A DNA stretch of 64,000 nucleotides from JANOBD01 sp031411495 (GCA_031411495.1 JANOBD010000128.1:1-64000), one strand, 5' to 3'; shown: positions 48,843 through 58,085, numbered from the stretch's first letter. Notes: a model not told the origin generated them from the sequence alone. Numbers and translations are program-made.

Positions 48843-49595
48843 TCAAGCCGCAATCGGCAGCACATACCACAGCACCGCCAGGAAATGGCACACGCTGCCC
48901 GCGCTCACGAATCCGTGCCAGATCGCGTGGTTGAAAGGCAATCGTTCCCACACGTAGAAGATGACGCCAAGCGTGTACGCCAATCCTCCGGCCACAAGCC
49001 ACGCGAGCGCGCCGCCGGGCATCATCTCGAGCATCGGCTTGACCGCAACGACCGCCAGCCAGCCCATCCCGATGTAGAGCCCGACCGAAAACAGCGGCCA
49101 CTTCTCGATGCACAGGCACTTGTAGAGCGTGCCGACGATCGCCAGAAGCCAGACGATGCAGAAGAGGCTCCAGCCCCACGGCCCGCGCAGGCAGACGAGC
49201 ATGAACGGCGTGTAGGAACCCGCGATCAGCAGGTAGATTGCCGAGTGATCGAGCACGCGCAGCGTCTTCTTCAGTGGCCCGGGCCGAACCGCGTGATAGC
49301 CCGTGGACGCCGCGTAGAGAATCACCAGGCACGAGCCGAAGATGGTGAAGGTGACGATCCGCCACGGGTCGCCGCTGCTGCTGGCGAAAACGATCAGGGT
49401 CACCAGCCCGGCGACCGCCGCGATCGCCGAGAGCCCGTGCGTGATCGCATTGGCGATTTCTTCGGCGAGCGTTTGCTCGCCGTGATCGATCGTGCGCTCG
49501 TGGTTCTTCGGGTCGCAATTCAAGGCTGAATACTTTACGCGGTCGACGGTCCGAAATCGTCGCGCCCGCCGAATAATCGTGAACGCCGACGTCAC
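48843..49595 (-). CDS. Hemolysin III/PAQR family membrane protein (TrhA-like)
   Basis: 250 residues, seven membrane helices. The family zinc/His pattern is present: EIANAITHGLSAIAAVAGL (His in helix 1), STGYHAVRPGPLKKTLRVLDHSAIYLLIAGSYTPFML (Ser, His, Asp-His) and FYVWERLPFNHAIWHGFVSAGSVCHFLA (His-x3-His). Bacterial relatives (YqfA/TrhA) influence membrane energetics and lipid homeostasis; hemolysis is not established as the real role. GTG at 49593-49595 gives a ~45-residue polar N-terminus; a later start is possible. Confidence 0.9.
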   Translation of the reverse strand: MTSAFTIIRRARRFRTVDRVKYSALNCDPKNHERTIDHGEQTLAEEIANAITHGLSAIAAVAGLVTLIVFASSSGDPWRIVTFTIFGSCLVILYAASTGYHAVRPGPLKKTLRVLDHSAIYLLIAGSYTPFMLVCLRGPWGWSLFCIVWLLAIVGTLYKCLCIEKWPLFSVGLYIGMGWLAVVAVKPMLEMMPGGALAWLVAGGLAYTLGVIFYVWERLPFNHAIWHGFVSAGSVCHFLAVLWYVLPIAA

Positions 49596-49629
49596 ATCGA
49601 ACGCTGCATGTCGATCACATCCGGCGTGA

Positions 49630-50049
49630 TCAGTAGTTGTCCCAGACGCCCGGCGTCACCAATTCGACCGAATGATTGTCCGGGTCGCGAAGATAGATGC
49701 TCTGGCCGCCACCCTTCCAGCGTGTCTGGCTCTCGATGGCGATGCCCAGTTCGTCCAGTCGCTTCTTCCACGGAGCCAGTCGATCCTCTGCGATCGCAAA
49801 GGCAAAGTGCTGGACGCCCCGCGCACCGTGCCCGGGAACCCTGCCGGCGCCCGTATCGATCGCGGTCTCCGATTCGCCTCGATCAAAGAGCAGCAGCACG
49901 TTTTGCCCGCCGACGTCGAGCGCGACGAGTCGCGGCGAATCGAGCATGACTTTCAATCCAAACACGTCAGTGTAGAACCGTTTTGAGCGAGCGAGGTCGT
50001 CCACATAAAGACCCGTCTCGAGGACGCGATCGAGGGTCGGCTGGTTCAT
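49630..50049 (-). CDS. VOC-family (glyoxalase/bleomycin resistance-like) protein
   Basis: 139 residues, two beta-alpha-beta-beta-beta units: VLETGLYVDDLARSKRFYTDVFGLKVMLD and VQHFAFAIAEDRLAPWKKRLDELGIAIESQ, ending QSIYLRDPDNHSVELVTPGVW with the usual metal-binding Glu. The enzyme class could be a glyoxalase, dioxygenase or fosfomycin/bleomycin-type protein; the sequence does not decide. ATG at 50047-50049. Confidence 0.9.
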   Translation of the reverse strand: MNQPTLDRVLETGLYVDDLARSKRFYTDVFGLKVMLDSPRLVALDVGGQNVLLLFDRGESETAIDTGAGRVPGHGARGVQHFAFAIAEDRLAPWKKRLDELGIAIESQTRWKGGGQSIYLRDPDNHSVELVTPGVWDNY

Positions 50050-50081
50050 CCCGGGATCGTAGCGCGACGCGGGGACCTTTG

Positions 50082-51119
50082 TCACTTCAGCTTCAGCGGC
50101 ACGCCATCCTCTTCGAAGCCGCGGATCACGCGCTGGATGTCCTTTACGGTCAGGTTGATGGTCTCCGTGCCGACGACGATTTTCTCGTACAGCTTCGGAT
50201 CGTTCAGCAGCAGCGCCAGCGTACCGTCGCCGTGATCCATCTTGCCGGTGATGGACTTCATGTCTTCCATCACGGTGGCGAGCTTGTCGAGGTTGCGCTT
50301 CAGGCCGTCGGACACCTCGTTGATGCGCGCCTCGGTGTTCTTGATCGTCCCGCGCGCATCGGCGGTGGCTGAGCGGATGTCGGTGACGGCGGCGTTGGCG
50401 TTCTGCGGCAGCGTCTGCAGGTTCTCGCTGATCGTCTTGAAGTTCGCGGTCACGACGGCGGCGTTGTCGGACGCTTCGCGAAATTTCGCGATCGCGGTCT
50501 TGATGTCGCCTTGCACGGCCGTATCGCCGATGACGGCCTGGATCGATTCCATCACCTTGCCTGCCCGTGAGATCTGCTCGTTGAAGTTGTTGACCGCGAT
50601 CTTGAAGTCGGTCATCACGCCGGTTTCGCGAAACTCCTTCACGGCCGACTTCATCTCGCTGGCGAGGTCCGTGAACTCTGGCGGCAATACGCCGAGGCCG
50701 ACGTATTTCGCGTTCACCGTCGATCCGTCGGCCAGCTTGCCGGCCCCGGGCCCCTCGGGTGGGACGCCCAGCTCGATGATCGCGCCGGCGCCGAGAAAGT
50801 TGGGGATCTTGATGCTCGCCGTCACGTTCTCGGGCAGCGGCTTGGACTTCTCGATCTCGGCATCGATGATGACGTAGTTCGGCACCTTGTCGAGCACGAG
50901 GGTTACGCTCTTGACCGTGCCCACCTGCGTGCCCAGATACTTCACGGCCGACCCTTCGCTGATGCCGTCGCCGCGGTCGCTGTAGAAGTTCACCCGTACC
51001 TTTTCGCCGGCAAAAATCGAGCCCAGCGAGCCTCCGAAGATGATGATCAGGAAGCCCAGCGTGATCAGCGCGAGCAGAACGGTGCCGCCGACGAACCAAT
51101 TGCGCTTGTACGGACTCAT
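50082..51119 (-). CDS. MlaD/MCE-family lipid transport substrate-binding protein
   Basis: 345 residues. N-terminal membrane helix (NWFVGGTVLLALITLGFLIIIFGG), then the MCE domain (KVRVNFYSDRGDGISEGSAVKYLGTQVGTVKSVTL ... VIIDAEIEKSKPLPENVTASIKIPNFLGAGAIIELG) and a long helical region (~190-330) rich in Ala/Asn/Asp. MCE proteins form hexamers that shuttle phospholipids between membranes with an MlaEF ABC transporter; no permease or ATPase gene is nearby. ATG at 51117-51119 is preceded by AAGGAGC. Confidence 0.88.
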   Translation of the reverse strand: MSPYKRNWFVGGTVLLALITLGFLIIIFGGSLGSIFAGEKVRVNFYSDRGDGISEGSAVKYLGTQVGTVKSVTLVLDKVPNYVIIDAEIEKSKPLPENVTASIKIPNFLGAGAIIELGVPPEGPGAGKLADGSTVNAKYVGLGVLPPEFTDLASEMKSAVKEFRETGVMTDFKIAVNNFNEQISRAGKVMESIQAVIGDTAVQGDIKTAIAKFREASDNAAVVTANFKTISENLQTLPQNANAAVTDIRSATADARGTIKNTEARINEVSDGLKRNLDKLATVMEDMKSITGKMDHGDGTLALLLNDPKLYEKIVVGTETINLTVKDIQRVIRGFEEDGVPLKLK

Positions 51120-51221
51120 CAAGAAGAAGCTCCTTCGCGGCGAAGCGTAACGGAAATCCGTGTCGATCTCACGCACCGCAGGGTCTATCATGTCAGCCGG
51201 GTGACTTACAGGAGCAATCGC

Positions 51222-51818
51222 ATGCGAGCTGGATGTTTTTCGATCGTCGCACTGATGGTGCTGGTGTCGTGTGTCTATTTACTCGGCGCCGCCAACGTTT
51301 TCGGCGACGACACGCCAACCACTCGACCGGCGAGCGCGCTCGACCATGTCGTGAAGGACATCGACGGCAAAGACGTCGACCTGGCGCAGTACAGGGGCAA
51401 GGTCGTCCTGATCGTCAATGTCGCCAGCCGCTGCGGCTACACCAAGCAATACGCCGGTCTCGAAAAGCTTTACGAAGCCCACAAGGACGCCGGCCTCGTC
51501 CTGATCGGCTTCCCCGCCAACAACTTCGGCGGCCAGGAACCGGGGACGGATGCCGAGATCAAGCAGTTCTGCACCGGCACCTACCACGTCAGCTTCCCGA
51601 TGATGAGCAAGATCAGCGTCAAGGGAGACGACAAGGCGCCGGTCTACAAGTTCCTCACCGGGAAAGAGACGGCCGGCGAGTTCGCGGGCGAGATCGGTTG
51701 GAACTTCAACAAGTTTCTCCTCGACAAGTCCGGCAAGATCATCGCCCGCTTCGAAAGCAAAGTCGCGCCCGACAGCAAAGAGCTGACCGATGCGATCGAG
51801 AAGGCCCTGGCGAACTGA
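51222..51818 (+). CDS. Exported glutathione peroxidase-like thiol peroxidase
   Basis: 198 residues. Signal peptide (CFSIVALMVLVSCVYLLGAANVFG) suggests periplasmic location. Catalytic Cys in NVASRCGYTKQYAGLEKLYE (in place of selenocysteine), Gln in FPANNFGGQEPG and Trp-Asn in GWNFNKFLLDKSGKIIARF complete the GPx tetrad. It likely reduces peroxides with thioredoxin-like donors, as Cys-type GPx enzymes do. ATG at 51222 follows CAGGAG; an upstream GTG at 51201 lacks a comparable site. Confidence 0.93.
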   Translation: MRAGCFSIVALMVLVSCVYLLGAANVFGDDTPTTRPASALDHVVKDIDGKDVDLAQYRGKVVLIVNVASRCGYTKQYAGLEKLYEAHKDAGLVLIGFPANNFGGQEPGTDAEIKQFCTGTYHVSFPMMSKISVKGDDKAPVYKFLTGKETAGEFAGEIGWNFNKFLLDKSGKIIARFESKVAPDSKELTDAIEKALAN

Positions 51819-51870
51819 TGTCGAGCCGGCGTCACGGTCACGCTTCGCGACGCGATAGCGCTTCGATAGA

Positions 51871-53211
51871 ATGAGGCGCGTGATCACCGAGCTCGACCAA
51901 CAATTCCTCCGCCGCGCGATGCGCCTGGCGATGAACGGCCGCGGCCACACCGAGCCGAACCCGAGCGTCGGCTGCGTGCTGGTGAAGAACGGCCAGACCC
52001 TCGGCGAAGGCTGGACGCAAGCGTTCGGCGGCGCGCACGCCGAGCCGACGGCGCTGAACGACTGCAAATTGCTCGCCAACGATCCGGCCGGCGCGACCGC
52101 GTACGTCACGCTCGAACCGTGTTGCCACACGAATAAGAAGACGCCGCCGTGCGCGCCGAGGTTGATCGAAGCGAAGATCGCGCGCGTGGTGATCGGCTGC
52201 CTCGACCCGAACCCGGATGTGAACGGCAAGGGCGTGGCGATGCTTCAGAACGCGGGGATCGAGGTCGAGTGTCTGCGGGGCGCAAAGCCCTCTGGTCCCC
52301 TCGCCCCCGTACTCGGGGGAGAGGGCCAGGGTGAGGGGGAGAGCGCTGGCAAGGTTCAAGATGCTCGACGTCCGCGAGACACTATCCCCGCACCCCAGCC
52401 CTTTCACCCGGGTACGGGGGAGTTGGATGCCTCGCACTTCCAGCAGCTCATTGCACCGTTCGTCAAGGATCTTCTCCAGCGACAATCTTACGTCACACTG
52501 AAATGGGCGCAATCGGCAGACGGCTACATCGCGGGCAATGGTGGAACACGGGTGCGTATCTCCAACGACCTGTCAACGAAAGTCATCCATCAACTCCGAA
52601 GTCGGACCGACACGATGATGGTCGGAATCGCCACGGTACGGGCTGACGATCCGTTGTTGACCATTCGCGGCGTTGCGTCCGCCCGCCGTTTGAAAAAATG
52701 GATTCTCGATCCGCTTCTCGAGGTCAACGCGGAAGCGAGGCTCTTTGCCGAGACGCGCGCAGGTGAGGTCGCGGTCTTCTGCAATTACGATGCGTTCCAC
52801 TCTGCGAAAGCTGATTTCCTTCGCGCTCGCGGCGTCACGCTCTTCGACACCGATGGATTGAACGGAATGAAGGCCGGTGGATTTCACCTCGCTGAAGTAA
52901 GGGCGCGATTGAGCACACGGCTTGCCGGGACACACGTACTCGTAGAATCGGGCGGGCGCCTCGCAACTTCGCTCTTCGAATATGGTCCGGACTTCGTCGA
53001 TCGACTTTGGGTGATTCAATCGCCCGTCGCAATCAATCAACCTGATGCGATTGCCGCTGCGACCATCCCACCCCACTTCCTTCCCGTCGCCACCGTAAAC
53101 CTCGCCGGCGACGTCCTCACCGAATACCTCAACACGCAGAGCCCGGCATACTTCGCGCCGGTCCCCTCTGCCGACTTCGTCCTTGCGCACGAAGGCGCCG
53201 CACCGCGGTAA
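51871..53211 (+). CDS. ribD: Bifunctional riboflavin biosynthesis deaminase/reductase, with repeat-encoded linker
   Basis: 446 residues. Deaminase domain 1-~140: NPSVGCVLVKNG, AFGGAHAEPTAL (His-Ala-Glu), YVTLEPCCHTNKKTPPCAPRLI (zinc Cys pair). Reductase domain from ~205: YVTLKWAQSADGYIAGNGGTRVRISND, DTMMVGIATVRADDPLLTIR, VLVESGGRLATSLFE. Two steps of riboflavin synthesis (deamination and side-chain reduction). Residues ~144-190, the inter-domain linker, are encoded by a long inverted repeat and are absent from ordinary RibD. Other rib genes are not in the window. Confidence 0.95.
   Translation: MRRVITELDQQFLRRAMRLAMNGRGHTEPNPSVGCVLVKNGQTLGEGWTQAFGGAHAEPTALNDCKLLANDPAGATAYVTLEPCCHTNKKTPPCAPRLIEAKIARVVIGCLDPNPDVNGKGVAMLQNAGIEVECLRGAKPSGPLAPVLGGEGQGEGESAGKVQDARRPRDTIPAPQPFHPGTGELDASHFQQLIAPFVKDLLQRQSYVTLKWAQSADGYIAGNGGTRVRISNDLSTKVIHQLRSRTDTMMVGIATVRADDPLLTIRGVASARRLKKWILDPLLEVNAEARLFAETRAGEVAVFCNYDAFHSAKADFLRARGVTLFDTDGLNGMKAGGFHLAEVRARLSTRLAGTHVLVESGGRLATSLFEYGPDFVDRLWVIQSPVAINQPDAIAAATIPPHFLPVATVNLAGDVLTEYLNTQSPAYFAPVPSADFVLAHEGAAPR
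52301..52433. repeat. In-frame inverted repeat in ribD linker
   Basis: Arms 52301-52345 and 52384-52433 are inverted copies (about 42 bases, several mismatches), each with an internal palindrome of CCCCCGTACTCGGGGG type. In the ribD frame they encode LAPVLGGEGQGEGE and PAPQPFHPGTGE. The sequence style (CTCCCCCGTACCCGGG ... GGTGAGGGG) resembles a dispersed repeat found in many bacterial genomes, here domesticated in a coding sequence. Confidence 0.85.
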
Positions 53212-53634
53212 TTCGGCCGTGCGAACCGCGAGCCGGACCGTTCGGCCTCGCGCTGCAGATCGGCCGGGCGCGGCCTGCGCCAATGGTACGGCCAGTGAGG
53301 CGAATCAATGGATTGAACCTTGACGAGGGCGTCCCTCGCGACGAATCCTGTACAGAATGAATCTGGTGGTGGATTCGTCGCAGGAAATCGGCCGGAGTGA
53401 CCTGCCTAGGGCCGCCCCGTCCGCCGAAGCACCGACAGGGAGTGCGATGCGGCGCATCAAATCCAGCCTTGGCCCAATGCAAAATCGTTCCAACCCCGCG
53501 TGCCCACCGTGGCCCACAATTACCCATTCCGGAGCATTTTCGGGTGCCCATCTTTCCGCGCAGCGCTTCAAAGATCGAAAAATGCAGCCGAACGCCGTAT
53601 CTCACTACTCGTTTCAACCGGGATTCAAACGACC
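53212..53634. other. Intergenic region
   Basis: About 420 bases between ribD and the GH43 gene on the same strand. No recognisable gene; some short palindromic stretches near 53212-53265 (GGCCGTGCGAACCGCG) might be a weak terminator. The GH43 promoter should be here. Confidence 0.4.
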
Positions 53635-55248
53635 ATGACACCCACGCCGATCATCACCCCACCCCGCTGCCAATACCCCTGGACGCCCGACGTTGGCGAC
53701 GGCACCTACGCCAACCCGGTCCTCTGCGCCGACTACTCCGACCCGGATGTGATCCGCGACGGTGAGCGTTCCGCTACCGACGGCGACGATTTCTGGCTCA
53801 CCGCATCGAGCTTCAACTGCACGCCCGGCCTGCCGATCCTTCACTCGCGAGATCTCGTGAACTGGACGATCGTCAACCACGCGATCCAGAACAACCCCGA
53901 CCCGCGCGGCGTGTTCGATCTCCCTCAGCACGGTTGCGGCGTCTGGGCGCCGGCGATCCGCAAACATGCGGGCCTGTTCTGGATCTTCTTCCCGATGCCG
54001 GATGAAGGCATTTACGTGACCACCGCCGCCGATCCGCGCGGCACGTGGAGCGCGCCGTGGTGCCTGCTCGAAGGAAAGGGCTTCATCGACCCGTGCCCGC
54101 TGTGGGATGACGATGGCAAGGCGTATCTCGTTCACGCGTTCGCCAACTCGCGGTGCGGAATCAAACACAGGCTCCGCGTCGTCGAAATGTCGCCGGATGC
54201 ACGCACGCTCATCGGCGAGGGGAAGATCGTCTTCGATGAACCCGAGCGCCATCCCACCTGCGAAGGGCCGAAGTTCCACAAGCGCAACGGCTACTACTAC
54301 CTCAGCGCGCCCGCGGGCGGCGTGAAGTTCGGCTGGCAACTCATCCTCCGCTCGCGGAGCCCGTTCGGGCCTTACGAAGAAAAAGTCGTCCTCGCGCAGT
54401 GCGACACGGCGATCAACGGGCCGCATCAAGGCGCACTGGTCGATCTACGCCCGGCGTTTACTCCACCTTCATCCCTCCCCCCTCCGCCGTCATCCCTTCC
54501 CGAAGAGTGGTGGTTCGCGCATTTCCAGGACGCGGACGTGTTCGGCCGGATCATTCACCTTCAGCCGGTGCGGTGGGAGAATGACTGGCCTCTCATCGGG
54601 ATCGAGCAGGACGCGAACGGCGTCGGCAAGCCCGTCCTGACGCATCGAAAGCCTTCCGTCCCGACGCAGCCCATCGCGGTCCCGCAGACGAGCGACGATT
54701 TTGCTTCGCCGACGCTCGGCCTGCAGTGGCAATGGCACGCGAACCATCGCGACGACTGGCACTCACTCGTCCGGTCGCCCCGCTCACTCTGGCTCCGGGC
54801 CGCCAGGGCATCCGCGAAGTTCGCCGAGGTACCGAACCTGCTGCTGCAGAAGTTCCCCGCGACGCGGTTCGTCGTCGAGACCGAGATCGCGCTCGACACC
54901 GCCGATGAATCGATCGACGCCGGCCTGATCGTGACGGGCCAGACACACGCGGCCATCGCGCTCTCGCATCGCGCCGGCAAGCCGATCGCACGGCTGTTCG
55001 TGAACGAAATCGAGGCCGCGTGCGTCGAACTCCCGGCCGCGCAAGCAAGGCTCCGCGTGAACGTCGAGCAAACCGGGCGATGCACGTTCGCGCTGGCAAC
55101 CGACTCACGCGGCTTCGAACCGGTCGGCGAACCGTTCCAGGCGACGCCGGGTAAATGGATCGGCGCAAAGGTCGGCGTGTGGTGTCGGTCGATCCGCAGG
55201 GACGAGGACGAAATCGGTGCGACCGTCCGGCGATTCGACTTCTCGTGA
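53635..55248 (+). CDS. GH43-family glycoside hydrolase (beta-xylosidase/arabinofuranosidase-like)
   Basis: 537 residues. Five-bladed propeller with YANPVLCADYSDPDVIRDG (catalytic base Asp), FIDPCPLWDDDGKAYLVHAF (pKa-modulating Asp) and CEGPKFHKRNGYYYLSAP (general acid Glu). The C-terminal ~200 residues form a beta-sandwich like those of GH43_12-type xylosidases (DDFASPTLGLQWQWHANHRDDW, RFVVETEIALDTADESIDAGLIVTGQTHAAIAL). No signal peptide, so probably cytoplasmic. Substrate (xylo- or arabino-oligosaccharide) is a family inference. A short repeated PPSSLPPPPSSLP insert lies near residue 280. ATG at 53635 was chosen. Confidence 0.9.
   Translation: MTPTPIITPPRCQYPWTPDVGDGTYANPVLCADYSDPDVIRDGERSATDGDDFWLTASSFNCTPGLPILHSRDLVNWTIVNHAIQNNPDPRGVFDLPQHGCGVWAPAIRKHAGLFWIFFPMPDEGIYVTTAADPRGTWSAPWCLLEGKGFIDPCPLWDDDGKAYLVHAFANSRCGIKHRLRVVEMSPDARTLIGEGKIVFDEPERHPTCEGPKFHKRNGYYYLSAPAGGVKFGWQLILRSRSPFGPYEEKVVLAQCDTAINGPHQGALVDLRPAFTPPSSLPPPPSSLPEEWWFAHFQDADVFGRIIHLQPVRWENDWPLIGIEQDANGVGKPVLTHRKPSVPTQPIAVPQTSDDFASPTLGLQWQWHANHRDDWHSLVRSPRSLWLRAARASAKFAEVPNLLLQKFPATRFVVETEIALDTADESIDAGLIVTGQTHAAIALSHRAGKPIARLFVNEIEAACVELPAAQARLRVNVEQTGRCTFALATDSRGFEPVGEPFQATPGKWIGAKVGVWCRSIRRDEDEIGATVRRFDFS
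54462..54502. repeat. Short CATCCCT repeat patch in the GH43 gene
   Basis: TTCATCCCTCCCCCCTCCGC and GTCATCCCTTCCC form an imperfect direct repeat giving PSSLPPPPSSLP in a propeller loop. It may be a remnant of a dispersed heptamer repeat like those in priA and the ubiquitin-like gene, or simple low complexity. Confidence 0.4.
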
Positions 55249-55320
55249 GTGTCCGTTAACAGACAGGAGCATTTTGAGCAATCGCCGCCGACATCGACCC
55301 GAAGGAAGGAGGAACACGTC

Positions 55321-55354
55321 AAGATGCCCGCGCGAGGGCATCGGCATCTTTTTT
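55321..55354 (+). terminator. Intrinsic terminator after the GH43 gene
   Basis: AAGATGCC pairs with GGCATCTT, followed by TTTT; the loop also contains an inner GGGCATC copy that gives an alternative stem with the left arm. It lies 73 bases after the GH43 stop. Confidence 0.8.
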
Positions 55355-55488
55355 CGCTATTTTTCGGCGATCGTTCGGATTGACGCACCGACCGGCTTGG
55401 ATACTAATCAGATTCACGCACGTCGGAGGACGATGTCGCCACCCCTCTTTTGGCACGACATCCGAACCACCCGAACCCGGAGGAAATC

Positions 55489-57438
55489 ATGGACCGCACC
55501 GCCGTCACGCGTCTGAGTTTTCGTCGCCAATCGGCCATCGCGCTCGCCGTTTCGATCGCTGCGGTCGCCTCGCAGAGGGCATCGGCCGTCTTTAGTTTCA
55601 CGAAGGTCGTCGACGTCAACACGCAGGCGCCATCCGAAAATCTGGGCTTTACCTATAGAACGTTCGGCCGGCCCGCGATCAACAGCAGCTATATCACCTA
55701 TCGCGCCGCGACGACGAGCCCGAACTTCGGCATCCGGGCCGTCGACCGTGCCTCGCCTGCCAACGTCCTGACGCGCATCCACAAGCTCGACCCGAGCATC
55801 GGCACCCAGACGATCCTGACCGACCCGAGCACGTCGCTGAGCGACGTCGCCTTCAAGGTCGTGCCGCCGTCGGGCGGATCGCAGCCCAATGAGTATTTCA
55901 CCACGGGCAACACGTTGAACTTCGCCGCCATCGGCGCGGGCGCGCCGCAGATTTACGACGGCAACGTCGTCTTCACGCGCTTCGGCGCGGGGGCGGCAGC
56001 GAAGAACATCAATCTCGTCGGCTTCAACGCCACCGACAACAACGCCGCGACTTTCGCAGGCGTCGCCGTCGACGGCCTGGACCTGGTTCCCGGCGGTGGC
56101 GGCGCGACGTTCTCCAGCTTCGGCGACTATCTCGACCACAACATCACCAAGAACCCGCTCAACCAGAAAGGCTCGATCGCCTTCGAAGGGTTCTGGTCGC
56201 CCTTCGCCGCGGATGCCGGCATCTATCGCTGGGATCAGGCCACCGACACCATCACCCGCGTCGCCGACAAGAACGTCGCCATCCCCGGCCTCGGCGGGAC
56301 GTTCAACAGCCCGGCGGCGCTGGCGCGGACCCACGTCGAGAACCAGACCTCTATTGGTCATCCCGGCCTGCCGGTGGACGAGCGCACGTGTCGGCCGTCC
56401 ATCGCCGGGCAGATCGTCGGCTTCAGCTACGACGACCTGGCGACCAAGTCCGGCGCCTACCTTCACTACAACGGAAGCGTCCACACGATCGCCGACACCA
56501 ACACGCCCCACCCATCCCTCGGCGGGACGTTCGGCCGATTCCATGAAATCTCCACCGTCGGCAGCGCCACCGCCTTCATCGCGACCGGCGACAGCGGGGC
56601 GAGCCTCGGCGGCGAGGTCGGCATGAGCGGGCTCTATCTCAACCTCTGTGGCAACAACATCGAAGTGATCAAAGAAGGCGACATCCTCAACGGTCGCGAC
56701 GTGACGAACGTGCAGATCAGCCATCGCGGGCTGGGGCTCGCGGCCGGCAACTCGCTCTTCGCGTACCTCGAACTCACCTTCCGCGTGAACTTCGCCGACA
56801 TCAACTATCCCGAGGCGATCTACAAGACCAGCACGCCGCTGCTCTGCTACGCCGTCGCCACCGGCTTCGCCAACGGCAACGCGACTGGCACCTCGCTGGT
56901 CACGACGCCGATCGGATCGACGACGTTCGAGACGCCCGTGTTCGACGTGAATGACCGCCTGCGCGTGCAGATGCACGCGACGCAAGGCAACGGCGTGGAC
57001 GCGATCTTCAGCGGCGACCTGGAGGCCGACCTGTACGGCGTCGACGGCGCGCCCGGCAACAACACCGCACTGATCGACTTCACTCGCAGCGCCGCCGGCG
57101 CGATCGTTCCCGAGGCGATGTCAACAACCTTCAACCAGCCCGTGCTGCTCGAGAGCCTGCAACTGATGGACTTCGGCCCGAATGATTCCGCGCTCATCGA
57201 CATCGCCGGCACGTCCATGATCGTGAGCGGAGCGAACTATCCCGATGGAATGATTCCGTTGAATCACTTATTCCTGAATGAGGGAGATGTTCTGAAAGTC
57301 GCTTGGGATGGAACCAACGGCGGCGGCGACGGCTTCAGTTTCAACGGCATCGGATTCATCGCGGTGCCGGAACCGGTTCTGGCGACGAGCCTGATCGGAT
57401 TTGCGCTCATCCGGCGGCGTCGCGCTTGCGCCAGATGA
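55489..57438 (+). CDS. Large PEP-CTERM exported protein
   Basis: 649 residues. Signal peptide (RRQSAIALAVSIAAVASQRASA), a beta-rich domain of unknown family with propeller-like repeats (for example FVYDDLATKSGAY-like FSYDDLATKSGAYLHYNG, FEGFWSPFAADAGIYRWDQATDTI, FSSFGDYL), a later beta-sandwich (DNLRVQM-like DRLRVQMHATQGNGVDAIF), and VPEPVLATSLIGFALIRRRRACAR as PEP-CTERM signal. Function unknown; probably matrix or surface associated. ATG at 55489 follows CGGAGGAAATC, a strong ribosome site, which decides the start. Its end overlaps the convergent membrane-protein gene by 32 bases. Confidence 0.85.
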   Translation: MDRTAVTRLSFRRQSAIALAVSIAAVASQRASAVFSFTKVVDVNTQAPSENLGFTYRTFGRPAINSSYITYRAATTSPNFGIRAVDRASPANVLTRIHKLDPSIGTQTILTDPSTSLSDVAFKVVPPSGGSQPNEYFTTGNTLNFAAIGAGAPQIYDGNVVFTRFGAGAAAKNINLVGFNATDNNAATFAGVAVDGLDLVPGGGGATFSSFGDYLDHNITKNPLNQKGSIAFEGFWSPFAADAGIYRWDQATDTITRVADKNVAIPGLGGTFNSPAALARTHVENQTSIGHPGLPVDERTCRPSIAGQIVGFSYDDLATKSGAYLHYNGSVHTIADTNTPHPSLGGTFGRFHEISTVGSATAFIATGDSGASLGGEVGMSGLYLNLCGNNIEVIKEGDILNGRDVTNVQISHRGLGLAAGNSLFAYLELTFRVNFADINYPEAIYKTSTPLLCYAVATGFANGNATGTSLVTTPIGSTTFETPVFDVNDRLRVQMHATQGNGVDAIFSGDLEADLYGVDGAPGNNTALIDFTRSAAGAIVPEAMSTTFNQPVLLESLQLMDFGPNDSALIDIAGTSMIVSGANYPDGMIPLNHLFLNEGDVLKVAWDGTNGGGDGFSFNGIGFIAVPEPVLATSLIGFALIRRRRACAR

Positions 57439-58072
57439 TCGCACACGACGCGATCAGACCGACCAGCCCGCCGACATAGCCGCCGAGGTGAATGCCGAAC
57501 ACCGCCATGAACCTCCGTGGCCGCATTTCATCGCGGGCGAGCATCTGCGCGAAGTCGCTCGAAAATCGCGTGAAGAATCCGCTCGAGCCGAGCGCTCCGC
57601 CGATCGCGGCAAAGGCGATCGCTGTGAGACCGATGACAGGGATCAGCCAGAGCATGGCCCGCATGCGAAGCCGCGGTCGCGCCCCGAGCGTGTTGGTCAC
57701 CAGCATCGCCGCCCCCGCGATGAGGCCCGCCGACCAGGTCGCGAGCATGCCGATCCGCATCGCCTGCAGATCGAGCGTGCCGCGATGCATTTCGGGATTC
57801 GCCGCGACCTCCGCGCTCACGCGCTCGGCGACGGCCTTGCCGAAGAGAAAATATTCGATGCTGATGCGCGAGGTGATCAGGTCGTTGGCGATGCCGTACA
57901 CGATCGCGAAGACGACGCAGAGAAAGAGGAACGCATACTCGCGCCAGCGGGTGGCATGCCGGCGGTTCTGTTTCAGGTCGAGAATCGCGAGCATCGCGAA
58001 GATTGAGAGCCCGATCGCGATGCGCACCGGCAGCGAGTCGTCCGAGATCATCCATCGCCACGCGTTGAGCAT
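57407..58072 (-). CDS. Polytopic membrane protein of unknown function
   Basis: 221 residues with about five hydrophobic segments (VRIAIGLSIFAMLAILDL, YAFLFLCVVFAIVYGIANDLI, AMRIGMLATWSAGLIAGAAMLV, MLWLIPVIGLTAIAFAAIGGALG, VFGIHLGGYVGGLVGLIASCAII). No family recognised. ATG at 58070-58072 gives MLNAWRWMISDDS; an upstream start at 58132 would overlap the methyltransferase gene. It is downstream of the methyltransferase gene on the same strand and may be co-transcribed. Confidence 0.65.
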   Translation of the reverse strand: MLNAWRWMISDDSLPVRIAIGLSIFAMLAILDLKQNRRHATRWREYAFLFLCVVFAIVYGIANDLITSRISIEYFLFGKAVAERVSAEVAANPEMHRGTLDLQAMRIGMLATWSAGLIAGAAMLVTNTLGARPRLRMRAMLWLIPVIGLTAIAFAAIGGALGSSGFFTRFSSDFAQMLARDEMRPRRFMAVFGIHLGGYVGGLVGLIASCAIIWRKRDAAG

Positions 58073-58085
58073 CCTGATCAGCGAC

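Noticed and set aside
55446..55470. Sigma-54-like -24 element (TTGGCACGAC) before a PEP-CTERM gene
   Set aside because: No TTGCA-type -12 element at the correct spacing; other PEP-CTERM genes here lack it too.
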